DNA of 64,000 bases, taken from Linnemannia schmuckeri (lineage: Eukaryota > Mortierellomycota > Mortierellomycetes > Mortierellales > Mortierellaceae). Below are positions 12,528 to 24,793 of this stretch, piece by piece. Made by a program: the position numbers and the translations under genes. Within the stretch, counting starts at the first letter, position 1, and every line of letters starts with the position of its first letter. The notes under the pieces were generated by a model. That model was not told where the DNA came from. It did not search any database and saw only the letters and a list, made by a program, of their open reading frames with translations. The stretch covers positions 4,588,001-4,652,000 of the forward strand of contig JANATG010000002.1 of assembly GCA_029449235.1 (NCBI GenBank), written 5' to 3'.

Positions 12528-13810
12528 GTGGCCATGTGCGAGACTGACAATAAGTGAGTCTTTTTACTAACCAAGACCGATGAAATGGCGATGTTCATAG
12601 ATTAAACGTGAGGTTGGCTTTCTGGAGGCCCTCAAGGGAAAGCCACATATCGTTGAGTTTTTGGGTGAGGTACATGATCAAAGAGGACTCTGTCTCCGAT
12701 TTGAAAAGTGCCTCGACCGAGATTTCCTTCAGCTGCTGGCAAAGAGAGGAGCGCTGACCAAGCCAGAGGTCCTCTACTTTGGTAGGCAGATCTTGGAAGG
12801 GTTGCGGACGATTCACAGCAAGGGCATCATTCACAGAGATATGAAGCCCGAGAACATCTTGGTGGCCCCGGGTATGAACCTGAAAATTGCTGATTTCGGA
12901 TGGGGACTGGAGAAGCCAAAGAAGGGCGAGAAGCCTGTCACGTAAATAACAGGCTGCTTTTTGTTAGATTGCTCAATATGTTTAGTAGCTATGTTTTTTT
13001 TTTTTTGTTTGAACGCATGCTAACCGCATTTTATTCTTTTTTCCCACCTTACCTCCTAGTGGACGTGCCGGATCATTGGGCTACGCTGCACCTGAGTCGT
13101 TCTCAAACGAAGGACATGATTTTCCCTTCGACATCTTCGCTACCGGGATCATCTTCATCATCATGGTAACCGGCCGGAAGCCCCACATCACCGATAAGTA
13201 AGTACTCCACATTGTTGTTCGATTCGAAAAAAAATGTTATTGATACCCTCCAAAACTTGAACAGGATGGATTTTACGTTTTACAAAATATTACTATTTTC
13301 ATATCTGCTAGGCACAAGATATACCCTCCTTCCAAGACGTTCTTCGAGTCGCTCCCAACAACGGGATATGGCCAACATTTCATGGAGAGGGCTTTGGTGA
13401 TCGATCCAAAGAACAGAGCAAGCGCGGACGAGTTACTTCACCACTGCTTCATGAGGGTCGGTCACTGTCCCGATATCCTTTCAGAGTCGGTCTTCGATTT
13501 CCCGCCAACGTTCGACAACGAGGATGAGTGGAAGGATGAGGAGGATTCTGGAGAGGACGTTTGTCGACCAGAGAAGAAGGCCAAGGTCGCCTACTCTCAC
13601 GAAGTGACCGAGTTGGGCCAGAAGTGGACGACCAAGAGCTTGGAGGAGGAGATGGTCAAGTTTATGAAGGAGAAGCGGATGTGTATCCTGGAGCTGAAGG
13701 CTATCAAGAAGAAGGGACGGACTTTGAAGGAATGGGGACTTGTCTTGAAGACTAAGTACGGCCATTCCTTAGATCTGCGTGTCGAGTCTTCCGGAGGAAC
13801 GGTGTACTAA
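11684..13810 (+). CDS. Protein kinase, intact member of a locally duplicated family
   Basis: Exons 11684-12451, 12601-12941, 13060-13197 and 13312-13810 join in phase to about 581 residues. The first ~215 residues are Pro/Asp/Asn-rich and hold a threefold degenerate repeat (VPVDPFDITHAMPP / PSIDPLDNIYSIQP / LPADLLDYIYLMQP). The kinase domain follows, with a Gly loop GGGTFGAV (~226), the catalytic Lys in ALKVPK (~246), HRDMKPEN (~333), DFGWG (~353) and an APE-like AAPES after intron 2. All key catalytic residues are present, so activity is expected. It ends in a Lys/Glu-rich helical region. Overall it resembles small Ser/Thr kinases of the Aurora/Polo/CAMK type, but no named family fits. Related but broken copies lie at 41602-45510. 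Intron 1 carries a T-run of ~42 bases well upstream of its acceptor. Confidence 0.85.
12485..12526. repeat. Poly-T tract inside intron 1 of the kinase gene
   Basis: An uninterrupted T-run of about 42 bases on the coding strand lies about 75 bases upstream of the predicted acceptor at 12600. Length here is prone to sequencing and assembly error. Confidence 0.8.
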
Positions 13811-15199
13811 GGAGCGCTGACCAATCTGTCCTCCCTCTCCTTGTTCCTTTATAACAATAAAAAAAGACGCATACCAAACGGTAAACCGAGTCAATGCATT
13901 TTGGGCAGGCAATTGATAAGCATAAGACAAGGGTACGGGAACAAGTAGTGAGGGCAAAATGGAAAAAGGGGGGGGGGGGGGGGTGACTGAATGTACCACA
14001 ATGGGTGAAAGTGGGGTAGACCAAAGAAAAAATGAAAAGAGTGAGGAGGCAAACAAATTGAGTAGTAGTAAAAATCAAGAGCAAGCTGATTGTTGCACTC
14101 CAATGGTGTAGCCGTGCCTGAAAATGATCTTCAAGAAAGGAAAAAAAAATTGCTCGACAAGGTATGTGCGCGGAAGAGTAGTCCATGCCATTGCATAGAG
14201 TTCACGTGCCCACAAGAGCAAAGTGGATAAGAAGAGGGCAAGGTCAGCATGGTGATAAAAAAAAAGGCAACGCCTTTATCGATGTCCAACTCGAGCCTAT
14301 CGATGTCAACGCCGATCCAGCCTGTCAAGCCGACTTCAGGAACAATGACAACAACAACAAATTCGTACAACCCAGTGCGCCGCTCCAGTTGGCTACCAGT
14401 TCCAGAGCCCCGAAGAAACAGCTGAAGAAGTCGCGTTTTAACGCGGAGGTCGACAAAGCAACAGATAACGGAGGAGTTGAGAGATAGAGCGGAAGCTGCA
14501 GAAGCAGAAGGATGGGACTCTGATGATCAAGAACCAAAGTTATGAAGCTGCAGAAAGAGAACATAGTGGTCGTATTTGGACAGGATATAAGTCTCCTAGA
14601 CCATCCGATCTGCATCCATGTATCATATTGTAGATTAGAAAGTCGAGAAGATGGGAAAAGGTGAAAAGAATAAAGTTTTTGGTGTTTCGTGAGTGCAGTG
14701 GCAGGCGAGAGTGAAGCTAAACAACGACAAAGTCGAAAACAAGCAAAGGTTGTATTTTCGAGGTGAAAATCCTGTTTAACTGTCCCGTACAACTTTAGAC
14801 GTTCGACGTCGTGTTCTTTTCACTAATCGTTATTCGTAGGGGAAAAAAAACTCGTTACTCTCACGTTCTATACACGCTTCATCAGTATCATGCTAAAGTA
14901 AAAGTTAATGGCGTTAGAGGGGGTAGCTTGTCGCGTATTTTATTTTTGCTATAGTATGTGGTACAAGGATTTCGATTCTCCCAAGTGCGACGTGCACGGA
15001 CTGACAACTCTGCCTAGTCCACATTGTCTCTGCTGAGCCAACCATCAGCTGGCGCACACTCAAGAAGCACCAGTGGGACCAGCCCACTGGAACCGACAAG
15101 GCCTCTCCTGATCCAACAAGTCATCCCCGAGGATTCGATTATTCGCCTCTCGGAGCCACATTCGATCAATAAAGGTCCAAATCTCAAACCACCTCCGAA
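13811..15199. other. Intergenic DNA between kinase and coiled-coil gene
   Basis: Contains the 3' flank of the kinase gene, an 11-base G-run near 13973 and A-runs. A 100-codon open frame at 14185-14487 has no recognisable domain and no supporting context. Nothing else is supported. Confidence 0.4.
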
Positions 15200-16640
15200 T
15201 CATGAACCAGGTGCAGGCTTGTTCGCCAACCTCCGCAAGTTGTCAGACGCCCTCATAGTCCGCTGTTGCGGTGGCGACATCACTCCATTCCCTTCATTCA
15301 TCCTTCTCCCAGTCGCATCCCAATGTCGCTGCCCTTGACTCGAATCCTGAACTATATCAGCGCTCAGTGGCCGGGGGATCGGGCTGCCTGACAACAATCC
15401 ACCACCACTGCTACCATCCATAGTCAGGCTCCCGAATGTAGAGTCCAGATCCGATATTGATGTCGACTGCATGGGCAGAAAGTTGAGTGAACTGGACGCA
15501 AGCGCCATACTGGCCCGGGCCTTGGGGACTGCGAGCGCTGTCGTCCGTGATGAGGGATGATGGTGTGGATATCCTTGACTTGTCGCGGTTGTAGTTGCCC
15601 CTGCTCCTGTCGCAGATATAGCCGCCGTAGGCGCGGTAGCCCTTCGGTTCAACGGTGTCGTATTCTGACCCAGTAGCGCCAACCCTGACGGGGCAGGTCT
15701 GCTTTCAGAACTGTATTCTATTGACGACTTTGTCGTTCCCGTCGATGTGTATCCATAATGATGGTACTGTCCTGGTGCCTGATGAATGTACTGGTAGAGA
15801 TGTGGGTAAGCTGATTCCGAGATCCCGACGGCCCCTGCTTCTTCGGGCAACGCGTCTGATATGAGGTTGAGTTTGTCGACAATCCCGTGTAGTAATGTTG
15901 TCGTCGTCTGTGCCTGTTTCGACAACGCGTGAACTAAAATTATCACGAGTAAATAATAGGTCACGTCAATATTTCCTCTTGTACTCGCTACATAAGCCTT
16001 TCAACGCAAACCTTTCATACCGCGCAGAAAGGAGAAAGTCAATACCAGAAAGGAGTTCGCCAGAGTGAGTCTTGGCTTGTTGATGGATGGCGGTCAGTTC
16101 TTGGACAGCTCCTGACGTGAAATCGTCTAACGCTCTCATTTTTGTCCCAAGCGATCTCTGAAACTCTTGGATATCCTGACCGCACCGTTTGCTATGCGCG
16201 TTTATCTGAACCAATATGTCGACCAGTACACTCGGATTGAACGCTAGTTCCGTCGACGCTATTAGTTTTGTGGGTTGTAAACAGAAACGGGCATTAGATC
16301 TGATGCTGAGAGCAAGTGCTTGACAAGGTGAACGACATGGTAGAGACATGAACATAAATTACCCCCACGAGAGTCGGCGGAGGCAGAGAACCCAAAGACG
16401 CTTGTCAGCGAAAAGTGCGAAGGAGCATCTGGCACCACCAAAGGCTCAAACTAAAGTAGAACAACAAGCCCGTGTCAAAACACGCGTTTTCTTTTCCTAA
16501 AATGACGTGTAGTTCCGAAGGACTACATTTGCTAGGACGCTCTACCTTGGGGAGGGCGCGAAGTGCCACCAGAGCCTCGTCCTCTTGCTCCTCGTTTGGA
16601 TCGACAACGCGGATAATGCCCTACGCCAGCAACAAAGTAA
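15200..16640 (-). CDS. Coiled-coil protein of unknown function, multi-exon, 5' end unresolved
   Basis: On the minus strand, open segments connect through plausible splice sites. A segment reading GIIRVVDPNEEQEDEALVAL (~16620-16550) leads to one reading EPLVVPDAPSHFSLTSVFGF (~16455-16365). A helical, Gln/Glu-rich stretch (FNPSVLVDILVQINAHSKRC onward, ~16250-16050) follows. The last exon (~15933-15200) starts VHALSKQAQTTTTLLHGIVD and becomes Ser/Thr/Ala/Gly-rich, with a TMRASDNLRRLANKPAPGS end. The middle looks like a coiled coil, and a short 'LHGIVDKLNLISDALPEEAG' helix follows. I do not recognise the family. The first exon could begin near ATGs at ~16885 or ~16764, but neither joins cleanly, so the start is left open. 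It lies head-to-head with the SMAP-domain gene. Confidence 0.5.
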
Positions 16641-17215
16641 CATGGTTGTGTTTTTGAGCTCTGGTAAGAATTTGGTTGTCGTGTTATTGGTGGCATGTCC
16701 ACGTTTGGAAACCAAGCTGGCACATTGAGAGTAGGTATGGCCTTACTGGATCCTGCTCCATAGCTGTTATGTTTTGTGGAGTGCGTGTCCTGCGTGAGTG
16801 AGTGTCTATAGGAATGAGTAGCTGTGTGGGCGATGCCGAATGTCGTCTTGTCGTTGGTTCGTGGTTGGGAAGAAGAGTGATTCACTTCTGCGTGCGACGC
16901 CCAACCGCCAAGGTGGCATTGACAAGGTTAAGGGGCTGGCAGTAATTTTCGAGAGGGGATCAGACCTTGTCTAATGTTGCTTGTCCCAACAACTCCTCCC
17001 TCTCTTTTTCTCTCAACAACTCCATTCCCCATCGACGTCGACTAACGCCTCAACTCACTCATCAGCAGGAACGCACACGAGTCAGACTAAGCGGAGCAGC
17101 AGATACTTTAGACACAGATTAAAGCAGGAACCATAAATAAGGATATCTCCCGACAGATTATTTCACAGACCTAGCAGGACACACGTCGCCGCACGACAAA
17201 CATATCGATTCGAAA

Positions 17216-18074
17216 ATGTCAGGAACACCACCGCCACCACCTCCACCAGTTGAGGACACAGCAGCACCAATTGCTCCTCCTCCACCACCTCCACCCTCCG
17301 AGATCCAAGACACACCAACACCACCACCTCCACCACCTCCACCACCAACAAGCGCCTCTCAAACCCGAGATCCAATCCCTCCAAAAACAATATCAGATCA
17401 CCAAAAATCAACACCTGAACAAGCAGATCAACCAACCCCCAGACCACGCAGGAAACGCCGCTTCTCGCCCTCTGCACAAGACCCAGTCCCCGTCCAAACA
17501 CCATCAACAGCAGCCACAACACCTCCAGCTCTATCCTCACGGATACACCAGCCTTCCAACACTACCGCCGCATCATCCACGACGTCGACAAAATCAAAGC
17601 CATTGACGGCAAACGAGTGGGAAAAGACCGCCTTTGTTGGCGATGCCAGTGGCGAGAAGCGCATGAAGTTCCTCAGACTGAGTATGTTGATCACCTTTGA
17701 AGAAAATGTTTTGCTGAAGTGACTTACAGAGTGATAAATGCCGTTTGCCTAACCTGATATCATATCACTCTCTCATGATATTGCCTTTACATGTACTGTA
17801 GTGGGCTTAGGAAAGTCGACAAAGATTGAGGCGAAGCCTGAGAACGCTGAAGATGCCGTAAGTCTCAATTTCTTCAGCCTTCAATCTGCTGCTTACATGA
17901 CTTCGTTTTCACTACAATAACCAACACGATCTATCCTGCTTTACCACCTTGCTCGAAAAAAAAAAAAAAAAAAAAAAAAAATAGTCCCGAGAAGCATCAA
18001 GACGGCAACAGCAATCGTACGACATGGAGCGGCAATACGAACAAGGAAGGAAGCGCCAACATCGCTTCAAATAA
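17216..18074 (+). CDS. Proline-rich protein with a small-acidic-protein (SMAP)-like domain
   Basis: Exons 17216-17681, 17802-17857 and 17985-18074 give about 203 residues. The first ~60 residues are dominated by polyproline blocks, which are candidate SH3/WW/profilin ligands. A basic PRRKRRF segment (~80) may be a nuclear signal. The C-terminal ~60 residues contain W-EKTAFVGDASGEKRMKFLRLM-G, which matches the conserved core of the SMAP domain found in short nuclear proteins of animals and fungi. No biochemical role is established for the domain. The second intron is odd: its 3' splice site (ATAG) is immediately preceded by a run of 26 A and has no polypyrimidine tract. Confidence 0.72.
17956..17981. 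repeat. Poly-A tract abutting a 3' splice site
   Basis: A run of 26 A ends in ATAG at 17981-17984. The downstream exon is needed in phase to complete the SMAP-domain protein. The normal pyrimidine tract is absent at this acceptor. Confidence 0.8.
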
Positions 18075-18166
18075 ATTCGTCCAGATTTCAATTGCAAACA
18101 TTTTTAATGATCTTTTTTCGACTGGTATGGTTTTATTCCAGCTGCTGACAAAAGGTCATATTGCTT
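18075..18166. other. Short convergent intergenic region
   Basis: Only about 90 bp separate the SMAP-domain gene stop and the Vps39 stop. The 3' ends of the two transcripts almost certainly overlap or share cleavage signals. Confidence 0.5.
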
Positions 18167-21100
18167 CTATGTGCGCCAGTGGCCAATCGCAGCCATCGTC
18201 TCCTTGCATGAATAATGCACCACAACTCCATCCGGGAACACTGCAAACACACTATATAGCAGCAGAGAAAGTGAAAATGACGACGTTGTGAATGAGAAGG
18301 CGAAAGCCAACATTAGGCATACATTTCAGCACATCAGCTAGAACGAATAATCGCAAAATATCCATGAAATTACCTGTTGCCGATACGCTTGTTGCATTTT
18401 GGACACATCCTATCCTCTGTGATCTTGACACGTCTTGACCGGTAGAATGTCAACTGCTCCTGTGTCTACATACATCACCATACGAGAAAAGTGACAGTGT
18501 CAGTTTCTGCCCCAATATTAGATTGCTGCAGCATTCCCCTGTCTTCGTTAATAAATGTTGTACCTGGAGACGCTCGGCTTTGAGCAAGTTCTTGACAATC
18601 ATGTCCATATGCTTCGTCTTGTTGCTCTCACGGATCGACTTTTCGAAAAACTTGAACAGCTGGTCAATCCTGGTCGACGCCGGCAGCAGTGACAGCACCT
18701 ACACAATGCATTTCAAACGATGAACATAGCCAATGTCAGAAAAGGAGAGATAGGCCAAAAGCCACGGTTGTAACAAAGAGCGGGCAGTCGAAAACTCACA
18801 GCGGAGGGATCGATGTGGGTTCCGTGCCGGGTCAAGATATCCAGAGCTGGTTCCAGCATGGGCTTCTCGCGGTTGGGTGGCCTCAAATACACCTTCAACA
18901 GCAATAGGTACACGTTTTTGGTGGGATCGTTGCTGTTAAAGTTCTTGATACAATACCTACAATGGCAACATAAAAATCAAAATGTGAGTAATGTGAAATG
19001 ACGTAAAATTGTTGTCGTACATTCTCTCGTAACTTACTCTTCGGCGGCCTGGAAGTTGTTGAGTTTGTGCACGTAAATGTTCAGTGCCTGGTCATGCTGT
19101 CCAATGCGGCTCAGTAAAATGGCTCTTTCTTCATAGCAGCCTATTCAAAGAATAAGACATGAGAGGTTCCTTGGTTAGACATCTTCTTGATTCGCCCCAT
19201 GAATGTAGTACGCGTGATTACAACATCTAATTCACTTACTGTCGACAGGAAGACGACTGAGAATGCGCTCAGCTTTGTAAGACGTCGACTCGTCCAAGAA
19301 CTGCAACAGCTTCGCCTTCGTCTTGAGCATGACATCTTCGTTACCGGGTGTTGAAGAATCGCGCTGGATCTGAGCAAGGTACGAGACAACAAGGGTATTA
19401 TGAAAGTCCGAGGTCTTATCGCCCAGCTCGTGAATGACATGCTCCAAATAAATGACGCAAAGGTCCAGCGACAGCCTCTCCAGATATGCCATGATCTTGT
19501 ATCTCGGCAAAGTGTCAATCTCTGGCTCGTCATCAATGAAAATCTTCATGGCAACGGCAGGATCCAGTTCCAAAATCCATGTTCCAAACTCGAGTATGAG
19601 GGGCAGGTGATCAACACCCAGCCGCTGCAAGTAGCTGACTGTAGGAAGAACGCCATGCATCTCGCCAGGGTTCGCATGGATCGTCTTCAAAAGCTCCAGC
19701 GCTTTACGATGAAGCTGCTTGCCTCTATAGAAGTCCACCAGCTCTTTGTATTTCTGCTCTCCAGGGTAAAAAATATGAGATACATTAATTTCAATCCTCC
19801 GCATCAAGTCCTTTAGAGATAGAAACAGCGTGAGTACCAAAAGCATTACATACCTTGTGCTTCAACAAGAGACTCTCGGTCTCATCGGGGTTGCAGTGGT
19901 TGTTGACTCTCAATAGAGATCCAACCAACCGCTCGTGGGTCATCATGTACGACTTCAAAAGTGCAGTGTCCACAATCTCCAGCATCTGCAAGTAGTCCTC
20001 CGCTTCGTCTTCTTGGTTTGAGTGACGGTATGAGAACGAATCGTGATTGTTCTGGAGCGTCTGCAGAGACTTGGAGATCTTTTGGCGCTTGTCAGCCAAG
20101 AATCTGATCAGACACTCCACTGCATCCTCGAGTTCCTTTGTGCCTATGACATGTAGATAAAGTAAGATGTTAGTATCCTTTTATATGTCACACCAACTTG
20201 ATCATAAAACACCGTTTACAAAAAAGATACACTGAATACGTACTCATGATAATGGGCTGGGTATTTTTCGCGTTGGTGTCTTTCAGGTCCACATCACCAG
20301 ATTTGGGAGACCCGATTTCAGGTTCTTTGGGAGGCAAATGGCTCGAAATCACCGCCGGGTATAGTCCGATAACCTCTGCTGCAGGGGTATCGAGTTCCGA
20401 GAACAGGGTCAACGATTCCTCGTAGTGATGTGTGCGGAACAAATGGTGTGCATACAGAGTCTTGATCTTGCCCAACGTGTCAACCTACATTTGAAGAGTG
20501 GCAATAAGCACTTGTTAGCTGATTTGCGTTGTGGGGAAAAGCACTGTAGACGATGCGTGTGTGTACCCACAGCTCCACTTACAGTCTCATCCAGAAGAAC
20601 AGGGTTGATTTGATTGATAAGACTGATAGCCTCCTGATACTCTTCCTTTTGCACCAACTCATCAATCTATTGTGAATTCAGGTACAATAACATTTCATAG
20701 CAGTTAGTTATAAACAAAAACGCTGCTTGATCACAACAGCCTTCAGTGACAAAAAAGTAACAATAGGTACCTGCTGGGGGAAGCTGTAGGGAATGAGGCG
20801 CCAGACTTCGTTCGTGCTGGCGATGTAGAGGAGCTTTCCTTGAGTCAAAAGTCGAGCGTGTGGCATCTCTGCGCTCTGGACAAGAGCTCTCGTCTCAATA
20901 TTGCGAATCTCAATGTGCCGTGATAAAATCGCAACAGCATACGGGGAAGAGTAGCCCAATTCCTCGGGCATTCCTGACCATTCGATCCCGTTCTTGCGTT
21001 TTGGCATTCCGTCCACTCCCACCGATATACTCGAATCTATTTCATTCAAAGAGGCAATACTGAGTTAGCTGCTATCCTTGGCCATGCATGACATAACATT

Positions 21101-22346
21101 GACTGCTATTGAAATCTTCAGTGGAGACTTACTCTCTTTGCCGAGCAGAATCTCGTCGTTGGGAAGGCGGGTAATAAGCGGTTTTCCGGGCTTGGATCCA
21201 AATCCCATGAGACCTCCAGTTGCCAAAGAACTAAAAGTGTTGAGTGTATTAAGAGTGCTCTCCAGAGTTGAACCAAGTGCACCTTGGACAGAAGGTGAAG
21301 TCGGCGAGAATAAAGGTGTCAAAACACTAGTCTTGCAGTCCATGAGAGCGTATTCGCTATCGAATCCCATGCAGAGGTTCTGTGTTCCAACCCACTCCAT
21401 TGTCCTGACCCTATCCGGAACAGGAAAGTCCTATTACGACATAACAAAAGAGGGTACAGTCTGTCAATTTGCCTGCTTTACCGAGAGCGATAATTGTGCT
21501 AACATTCACTGAGATATCTGAGAAAGCAATCCATACCTTGGTGCTCATAAACTCGCTGTCCTGCCAGGAAAAGACAATAACCTTGCGCTTCACCGCCACA
21601 GCAAGCCGGGTCACGACTTGAGGGAACCCATCCTGAATCTCGATCTTGGAAAATACCGAAAATAGGTTTGCGCCCCTCGTCTCGCCCAGCTGTGTCCTCA
21701 ATGCAAAACTTTCCAGGTCGTGAAGATTGACATATCCATCTATTTTTTTTCCACATAAAAACAAAGGATTAGTCTTTTTTGTTTTGCATCTCTTATCCAC
21801 CAAAACAATTCAAGATGTGCCCGACATCTCCTGAATATGGGGTATACTAGTATTAATATCGTACCTGATAGGGTCACCAGCACGCCGACGGCTTTGATAA
21901 TGTCAATCTGTTCAATAGCCTTCTTGGAGAAGGTCTTTAGCGTCTCCATGAGTGTCACCGAGATAGCCTCATCCTGGCCTATATGATTCGAGGAGGGGAG
22001 GAAGAAATCGTGTCAGACACCAAATCGACCTTTTCAACTGGCGCCTACTTCCTTGCAGTGTTATCCTTATTGCATTCCTGTGACTTGAACATACCAAGTG
22101 GCTCCCGCACGGAGTAAACGAGCAAGGTGCCGTAAAGAGTGCCCACATAGAGTTTATCACCTAACAAGTTCGTCAAACGGAGGAACAATATTGTCAATGC
22201 AACAACCTTCTACGAAAAACAACGTATGCAGTCTGACAACTGCATGCAGAGCGAGTTTGTTGTTTTGTAGTACCTTGTGCAAAGATGGACTCGATCTTAT
22301 GGGGCAGCTTCTCGATGACCGTGTAGACCTTGAAAGCGTCGTGCAT
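18167..22346 (-). CDS. VPS39: Vps39/Vam6-type HOPS complex subunit
   Basis: About 15 short exons read from an ATG at 22346 (MHDAFKVYTVIEKLPHKIES, the characteristic Vps39 opening) to a stop at 18167, giving roughly 920 residues. The N-terminal third is a CNH (citron homology) beta-propeller (GDKLYVGTLYGTLLVYSVRE, DGYVNLHDLE, RTMEWVGTQNLCMGFDSEY). A long alpha-solenoid of clathrin-repeat type follows (KELVDFYRGKQLHRKALELL, CYEERAILLSRIGQHDQALN). The end is the Vps39 C-terminal zinc-binding region (MCPKCNKRIGN, then FPDGVVVHYSC). By family knowledge the protein acts at the vacuole/lysosome, binds Rab7/Ypt7 and tethers membranes for fusion. It also acts in mitochondria-vacuole contact in yeast. 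Exons resolved include 22346-22274, 22160-22095, 21978-21865, 21739-21537, 21430-21133, 21036-20771, 20666-20583, 20484-20244, 20143-19854 and 19810-19240. The remaining ones are approximate. Confidence 0.9.
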
Positions 22347-22867
22347 TTGTGTCTCAGTCTAGTTCGTGGTCCTGATGCTGTTTGGGTTGTTGTTGTAGTT
22401 GAAATTCCTTTGTCCGCGGTCTCCGTGTGCTGTTTTCTGCCGATGCGTCTCTGTGATGAACTTTTAGGAGTGAATATCGGTGTGAATGAGTGAGAGCAAG
22501 GAGGAGGGCAGAAGGAAGTGGAAGTGTTGGGTGGCAAGACAGGCGCGTGAACGGCGGACCCTTCTTTCTTTTAAAAATCATGGTTTTCGTGACTGGCATT
22601 CTGCGCCAAAAAAAAAATGGTCGCTCGCTCAGCCGGCCGTTGCATGCCTCACCCTCAAAGTAAGAAGGTCGCTTGTTGCTTACTTAAAAAGGGGATCAAA
22701 ATGGAGTAAGGGAAAGAAGAGAAAGCGATAACCGTATCATTGTCAAAGTTATGGAGAGGAGACTTGCTTGCTTTGTTTATTGAATGACCAGAAAAATGAA
22801 AAATATAGTCGTGTCCTGCGAGGCTTGCTATCGATCAAGTCCCTCGCAAAGTTATTACGACAGGTTT
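22347..22867. other. Intergenic DNA between VPS39 and the PS synthase gene
   Basis: Holds the promoter and leader of the minus-strand VPS39 and the 3' flank of the PS synthase gene. Nothing else is recognised. Confidence 0.4.
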
Positions 22868-24719
22868 TTACAACTTGGGAATCTTCAGCGATTTGCTATA
22901 ATTGAGAAAGAATGAAAGGGAGAAAAAGTAAGTATATGTGGCTATAGATCATCAGGAACGCGTAAAATCAAAAGGAAATTCCCCGAATAAGGCTAATCCT
23001 ACCTGACCATGAGGGCGCCGCTGATACCATACATGACGACCATGGCATGAAAGGAGTAACCTGGCACAACTTCAATCAACCCACCAGGCAACTGGTGTCC
23101 AATCTGACCATAGTGAACCAAATAAGCAATAACACCAACAAGGACGATCGATGTTGGGATAGGAGTGCCCTCAAAGTAGTCCACCTTGCCACGGCTATCG
23201 TGGGGCAAGATTGCAACCGTGGCGTTGTAACGCGCCAAGCGCGCAATTCCACAGCACACAAAGCAGATCAGCACTACTGTGTCCAAGAAGCTTTGCATCC
23301 CGACCACAAACGCCAGCACCGCTGGGGCAACGCCAAATGAGATCTATATATCCCATTCATCAAAGGAAAATAATGACAAAAGATGCATATGAATTAGTGT
23401 CAAGTCCACACGCGTTTTGTTGTTATCAGGGTGGAGACATGTCCGTTCTTGTGCTGTAATGCTATGACATGATTCCTCACAACCACAATTTCAAACAGGG
23501 GTCCTCCACATGTAAAAGACGAAAATAAAACGAGAGCATGACGTCAAAAAAGTTGTTGTTGTTGGCTCAAAACAAAAACAGGTTGGTCTGGGCTGAAAAA
23601 TAAAAATGGGTCCACTCGCCACAATTCATAATCCGTGAGTTGTCATCGTTCTCCAATATCCTCAACGGTGCCAAGAATATGTGTAAGCGAGGCTGTCGAA
23701 TCGAACCGGATGGGGTGAGAAAAGATTGTCCTGTTGCGAAACGCAAAAAAAATCCATTCGTTCTGTCATCCTGCTGGAATCTCCTTGTCCATTGGATGTA
23801 GAAATTGAACAATTTTCTATTGTACTCCTGACTTCTTCCGGACAAGTAAAGGGTGTGGAGTTGGTTGGTTGGTCGGCGCTTTGAACAGGCGCTGTTGTCG
23901 TCGGCGTTTTGGCGATTGGTTGCGGGATATTGTGGAAACAGGGAGTCGAGAAAAATAGAGGAGTAACTTCACCGACGCCAGGATGAAAACCAACAAAACA
24001 ACCGCCTGCCGACTTCCACACGTCCTCTCCCACCTCCACCATCAAACTCTCACGACATCCACAACATGGGCGTAAACTGTAGAAAATAAACTTACGGCAT
24101 CAGCAAGTGAATCAAGCTCCTGTCCAAGGATAGAACTGGTTTGTCTCCAACGAGCAACACGCCCATCAAAAACATCAAACGTGAATCCGAGTGGGATACA
24201 CCACATCGCGGCCCACAGGTAGTACTGGTCATGAGTAATCAGATAGCGCAGGTTCGAGAAGATAGATAGCACACCGCAGACTCCATTACACAGCGTGATG
24301 ACATCCGCAAGATTGAAGTTTCTAGAAAACAAAGACAAAGAGAATGTGAATCACCGATCGAGTGTTTGTGATTCCAAAAGTGGAATGGAATGAGAGTTGT
24401 ATCCAAGTTAGTGTTTCCTGGTCTGTTCTTTGTTTTGAGCGTGAAAGTGGACGTGCATGCTCATATATGCTCGTCCTGGTGCGAAATTGTACCTGACAAG
24501 GTTGAAGTGCCCGTCGTCCTTTGTTAGGTTTCTAACCTATTGATTATAATGGGTTGGTAAGGAACAAGGGTCAGCGTACTTTTGCTTGCGACTGAAAGGG
24601 ATGGCAAAGTAAAGTAGGAGATATATGTGTACCTGCTGGAACTGCTTCTTGGAAAGAGTGGTTGGTGGCAACTCGAGCTCGGAGGTTCCTTGTCTTGTTG
24701 GTTTTGGGCGCTGCGACAT
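22868..24719 (-). CDS. CHO1: CDP-diacylglycerol-serine O-phosphatidyltransferase (PS synthase)
   Basis: Five exons, 24719-24633, 24536-24493, 24321-24096, 23343-23003 and 22895-22868, join in phase to 241 residues. The CDP-alcohol phosphotransferase signature is complete: D-V-F-D-G-R-V-A-R followed by G-(x)3-D-(x)3-D (GQELDSLAD, ~115-123). Around it are hydrophobic helices (ITLCNGVCGVLSIF, VLICFVCCGIARLARYN, SIVLVGVIAYLVHY). The enzyme makes phosphatidylserine from CDP-DAG and L-serine in the ER membrane, the entry to the de novo PS/PE/PC route in fungi. The last exon codes only nine residues (KSLKIPKL end). Intron 3 (24095-23344) is about 750 nt, far longer than other introns in the gene. 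A GA microsatellite (~24761-24792) lies in the 5' leader. Confidence 0.93.
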
Positions 24720-24756
24720 TGTTGGTTTGAGAAGAGTGAGACCGAGGTGTGTGAGT

Positions 24757-24757
<1 letters not shown>

Positions 24758-24792
<35 letters not shown>
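24758..24792. repeat. (GA)n microsatellite
   Basis: A run of about 16 GA dinucleotides lies just upstream of the PS synthase start, probably in its 5' leader (CT-rich on the coding strand). Confidence 0.85.

Positions 24793-24793
<1 letters not shown>

Noticed and set aside
14185..14487. 100-codon frame starting MPLHRVHVPTRAKW
   Set aside because: No domain, no clear promoter or context, and the frame begins in non-coding-looking DNA. It is not strong enough to report as a gene.
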